Positions 61,286 through 64,000 of a stretch of 64,000 nucleotides of DNA are shown here, piece by piece (position 1 is the first letter of the stretch; every line of letters begins with the position of its first letter). A program made the translations under genes and the position numbers. The stretch comes from JAPPHA01 sp965242975. GTDB taxonomy: Bacteria > Pseudomonadota > Alphaproteobacteria > Rhodobacterales > Rhodobacteraceae. The stretch is from assembly GCA_965242975.1 (NCBI GenBank), contig CBDETS010000007.1:2790001-2854000 (forward strand), written 5' to 3'. The notes under the pieces are model-generated. The model was not told the origin of the DNA. It saw only the letters and a program-made list of their open reading frames with translations, and did no database searches.

Positions 61286-62842
61286 CTATGCAATCCACCA
61301 GCGTTCGGCGATGCGTGAACCGTCGAGTTGCCACAGGTTTCCGATGTCAGGACCATGGGTCACCCGCGTCGAATTGGCATCCACGTAGTTGGCGTACATC
61401 GGAACAATGGTGCCGCCTTCGGCCGACACGATCGCCTGCATCTCGTGGTAGATGCTCCGGCGCCTGTCGCTGTCGAGTTCCGCGCGCCCCAGCAGAAGCA
61501 GTTCCTGGAACCGCGCGTTTTCCCAGAAGGTGTCATTCCACGGCACGCCCAGTTCGTAGTTGGTCGAGAACATCCAGTCCTCGGTGGCCCGGCCACTCCA
61601 GTAGACGGCGGACCATGGCTTCTTCAGCCATACATTCGACCAGTAGCCATCCGCCGACTCCTGGACCACGTTGATGTTGATCCCGGCGGACCTTGCCGAC
61701 GCCTGGTAGAGTTGTGCCGCGTCCACGGCTCCCGGGAACGCCGCCTCGGACGCCGAAAGATCGACATCCAGTGACGCCATGCCCGCCTTTTCCAGGTAGA
61801 ACTTCGCCTTGTCGGGATCGTATTCAAGCTGTTCCAATTGGGCATGGTAATACTGGTTGGCGGGTCCGATCGGGTGATCGTTGCCGATCGCACCGTGGCC
61901 GAGCAGGATCTTGTCGACCATTTCCTGACGGTCGATGGCGTGCTTCAACGCCTTGCGGATGTTGATGTCGGAAAAGGGATCCGTATCCGTCCGCATGGCG
62001 AAGGTGAAGTGCTGGTTGCCCGTGACCTCGAAGATCTCGACGCCGGGATTGGCCCTGAGAAGCGCCTCGATCTTGAAGTCGACCCTGTTCACGACGTCGA
62101 CCTCTCCGGTCAACAGCGCGTTCATCCGCGCCGACGAGTCGTTGATCGCGATCGACTCGATCCCGTCGAACCACCCTGCCCTGCCGTCCTTGTAGTGGCC
62201 CTCCACGCGCGAACCGACGAACCGGACACCCGGATCGAAGCTCTCGACGCGGTAGAGACCGGTGCCGATGCCCTCTGCAATCGCCTGTTCGATCATGCCT
62301 GCCGGATACATCAGGATGTGATAGTCCGACATCAGGTACGGGAAGTCGGCGTTTCCGGAGGCCAGGGTGAATTCCACTTGGTGCTCGCCCAGCTTCTTCA
62401 TCTCGACGATCGGTTCGACGATCGGTCTTGCCGCCGATTTCGCGCCTTCGGCCGTGTGCATCTTCAGGGATGCGAGCACATCGTCGGCACCGAACGGCTT
62501 GCCGTTGTGAAAGGTCACGTCCTTGCGGAGGTCGAAGGTCCAGACCCGGGCATCGGGACTTGACGTCCAGCTTTCCGCCAGTTCGCCGATGAGTTCACCT
62601 TTGGCCGTCACCTCGGTGAGACAATCGAAGACGACTCCGTGACCGTGAACGATCATGAAGCTGTCCGAATGCGTGCGCCCGTCCCAACTGTCCGACGTAT
62701 TCGCCCCTGCCACGCCCATGCGGAGCGTTCCTCCCCGGCCGGGAGCACTCGCGGCACTCGCGGACAGGGATGTCAACGCGGTCGCCGCGACAGTTGCCGC
62801 GCCCGTTTTCAGGACTGCGCGGCGGTTCGGTTGCTGTATCAT
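61286..62842 (-). CDS. Peptide/nickel-type ABC transporter substrate-binding protein (SBP_bac_5) with Tat signal
   Basis: 518 residues from ATG 62842, preceded by GGGAG. The leader QPNRRAVLKTGAATVAATAL is a twin-arginine signal. The mature part has the SBP_bac_5 landmarks (LAESWTSSPDARVWTFDLRK, VTFHNGKPFGADDV, RKALKHAIDRQEMVDKI). No permease or ATPase genes are next to it within the window, so it either uses another transporter or the rest lies beyond. With the hydrolase gene it may serve uptake of a guanidino compound. Confidence 0.9.
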   Translation of the reverse strand: MIQQPNRRAVLKTGAATVAATALTSLSASAASAPGRGGTLRMGVAGANTSDSWDGRTHSDSFMIVHGHGVVFDCLTEVTAKGELIGELAESWTSSPDARVWTFDLRKDVTFHNGKPFGADDVLASLKMHTAEGAKSAARPIVEPIVEMKKLGEHQVEFTLASGNADFPYLMSDYHILMYPAGMIEQAIAEGIGTGLYRVESFDPGVRFVGSRVEGHYKDGRAGWFDGIESIAINDSSARMNALLTGEVDVVNRVDFKIEALLRANPGVEIFEVTGNQHFTFAMRTDTDPFSDINIRKALKHAIDRQEMVDKILLGHGAIGNDHPIGPANQYYHAQLEQLEYDPDKAKFYLEKAGMASLDVDLSASEAAFPGAVDAAQLYQASARSAGININVVQESADGYWSNVWLKKPWSAVYWSGRATEDWMFSTNYELGVPWNDTFWENARFQELLLLGRAELDSDRRRSIYHEMQAIVSAEGGTIVPMYANYVDANSTRVTHGPDIGNLWQLDGSRIAERWWIA

Positions 62843-63025
62843 CTCTTTACTCCCTTGTTCGGGTGGCTGGGGCAACTGCTCACCGGCGAACGCTGAATAG
62901 CCGTTTCTCGAACTGCTGCCGTAGCCGGTACACCAACTCCGGTTGCGGGCAGGATCTTGGCGTGCGCCAGCGATTCCGGTGCCCTTGGCTTGACCCTAGG
63001 CATTTCCCGGTTAGAAAAAATATCA

Positions 63026-63043
63026 AACATCGAATGTTAACAT
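63026..63043. promoter_or_regulatory. AACAT-CGA-ATGTT-AACAT repeat, possible LysR operator
   Basis: AACAT (63026-63030), CGA, ATGTT (63034-63038) and AACAT (63039-63043) form two overlapping inverted repeats just before the LysR start. ATGTTAACAT is a perfect 10-bp palindrome. Suitable for autoregulation and control of the divergent binding protein gene. By eye only. Confidence 0.4.
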
Positions 63044-63059
63044 GCAGAAACGATCAAGC

Positions 63060-64000
63060 ATGGCCCAGAAGGGCACGACAACCACTCCGCGTCTCCACAA
63101 GGCTGATCTTCACCTGCTCGCGGTCTTCATGACGGTAGCGGAATGTGGCGGCTTCGCCGCCGCACAGGTCACCCTGAACGTCAGTCAGTCGACCATCAGC
63201 CGGCAGATCGGCGATCTCGAACGGCGTTTCGGCATGCGCCTTTGCCAACGCGGGCGGGTCGGCTTCCGGCTGACCGACAAGGGCAGGGCCGTTTACGAGG
63301 CATGCCAGCACCTCTCGACGGCACTCGAAGACTTCCGGACGAAGGTCGGTGCGCTGCGCGGTGAACTGATCGGGGAGCTTTCGATCGGCGTGATCGACAA
63401 CTGGGCGACCGAGAGTTGCTATCCACTGGCGGAGGTGCTTCGGGCCTTCAGGGTCATTGCCCGGTCCGTTCGCATTCATTTTCACACGATGGCGCCGGAC
63501 GAGATCGAGCACGCGGTCCTGGACAACCGGATCAACCTGGGGATCGGCGTCTTCCACCAGCACCGTCCGGGGTTGCTGTACGAGGCGCTTTACGACGATC
63601 CGGTCGAACTCTACTGCGGTTCGGGTCATCCGCTGTTCGGCCGGGACCCCGGCGAACTCGACCGCAAAGACCTGGACACGGCTGATCTCGTTCACCGCGC
63701 CTACCTGTCCGAACAACAGGTCGCACCGCTGACCGCCGACCTGCAATCGACCGCGTCGGCCCGGCAGATCGAGGGCGTTGCGTTCCTCATCCTGTCGGGC
63801 TGGCACCTGGGTTACCTGCCGGTCTCGTATGCCGAACGGTGGGTGAACGCCGGGCGCATGCGCGCCGTCCTGCCCGGGACCTTCCGCCTCAATACGAAGA
63901 TCGAACTGGTGATCCGCCGGGGTGCGCCCCTGACGCTGGTCAGCCAGACGTTTGCGAATATCCTGCGCGAGAAGACACGCCCGCTGAACCGCGACGTGCC
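63060..64000 (+). CDS. LysR-family transcriptional regulator, runs off right edge
   Basis: The frame is open from ATG 63042 or ATG 63060 to the end of the window; the second start leaves the palindrome free and is preferred. At least 313 residues. Helix-turn-helix with FAAAQVTLNVSQSTISRQIG (about residues 36-55), then a substrate-binding domain (GELSIGVIDNWATES, EALYDDPVELYCGSGHPL). Length is already that of a whole LysR protein, so the stop should be just outside. It is divergent to the binding protein and hydrolase genes and probably controls them. Confidence 0.88.
   Translation, partial: MAQKGTTTTPRLHKADLHLLAVFMTVAECGGFAAAQVTLNVSQSTISRQIGDLERRFGMRLCQRGRVGFRLTDKGRAVYEACQHLSTALEDFRTKVGALRGELIGELSIGVIDNWATESCYPLAEVLRAFRVIARSVRIHFHTMAPDEIEHAVLDNRINLGIGVFHQHRPGLLYEALYDDPVELYCGSGHPLFGRDPGELDRKDLDTADLVHRAYLSEQQVAPLTADLQSTASARQIEGVAFLILSGWHLGYLPVSYAERWVNAGRMRAVLPGTFRLNTKIELVIRRGAPLTLVSQTFANILREKTRPLNRDV

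Noticed and set aside
1..64000. CRISPR array
   Set aside because: No regularly spaced direct repeats were seen anywhere, and no cas genes are present.

Overview
The window is a GC-rich bacterial chromosome segment, most likely from a proteobacterium. The gene types (GntR, LysR and RpiR regulated catabolic operons, Liv-type and polar amino acid ABC transporters, Rieske oxygenase, DUF1116 protein, IncI-like type IV pilus genes) suggest an alphaproteobacterium or close relative, but the species cannot be named from sequence alone. About half is dense metabolic operons; the rest is accessory DNA: a defence island, insertion sequences and part of a conjugative or mobilisable element.

Region 1 (1-16.5 kb) is a defence and mobile-element island, visibly more AT-rich than the rest. 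Nearly all its non-transposon genes are on the minus strand. It holds a partial AspBHI-like modification-dependent endonuclease (1-529) and an overlapping two-gene unit of a PD-(D/E)XK-like protein and a HEAT-like repeat protein (988-4444). Next come an IS110-family remnant and an unknown gene split exactly at a TA by a complete IS630-family element (6124-8087). A giant 1875-aa protein with an N-terminal sacsin-like HATPase and a C-terminal DUF3883/NO VEIN nuclease-like domain follows (8406-14033), then a phospholipase-D-type nuclease gene broken by one base (14263-15479).

Region 2 (16.5-44.2 kb) is metabolic. (a) 16.5-26.2 kb has two divergent units around a 100-bp promoter region: minus, MmgE/PrpD protein, polar amino acid binding protein, DadA-like oxidoreductase, permease, ATPase and GntR regulator; plus, a TPP enzyme, a muconate-cycloisomerase-like enzyme and an aspartate-dehydrogenase-like enzyme. 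(b) 26.5-35.3 kb: minus, aminotransferase, split sulfopyruvate/phosphonopyruvate-type decarboxylase and LysR regulator; plus, aldehyde dehydrogenase, Rieske oxygenase, two tandem paralogues of unknown function and a DUF1116 protein, all overlapping by a few bases. (c) 35.8-44.2 kb: an RpiR-type regulator opposite a Liv transporter operon with two dehydrogenases and an extra ATPase lacking the ABC signature region.

Region 3 (45.4-58.5 kb) is a type IVb pilus and DNA-transfer module on the minus strand: PilP-like, PilQ-like ATPase, PilR-like, PilS-like pilin, membrane protein, PilV-like minor pilin, small secreted protein, prepilin peptidase, VirD4/TraG coupling protein with a very long C-terminal extension, and TraF-like peptidase. 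A large exported protein with a CFI-box-like C-terminus is divergent. No secretin or PilO gene is visible. Region 4 (58.8-64 kb) has a frameshifted tnpB bounded by an imperfect inverted duplication of its 3' end, an arginine-deiminase/DDAH-family hydrolase with a peptide-type binding protein, and a LysR regulator running off the right edge.

The most plausible undescribed systems are the two-gene unit at 988-4444, the Rieske/tandem-paralogue/DUF1116 operon at 30.0-35.3 kb, and the HATPase-DUF3883 plus PLD pair. No CRISPR array, rRNA or tRNA was recognised. All assignments rest on reading motifs by eye; no database search was run.
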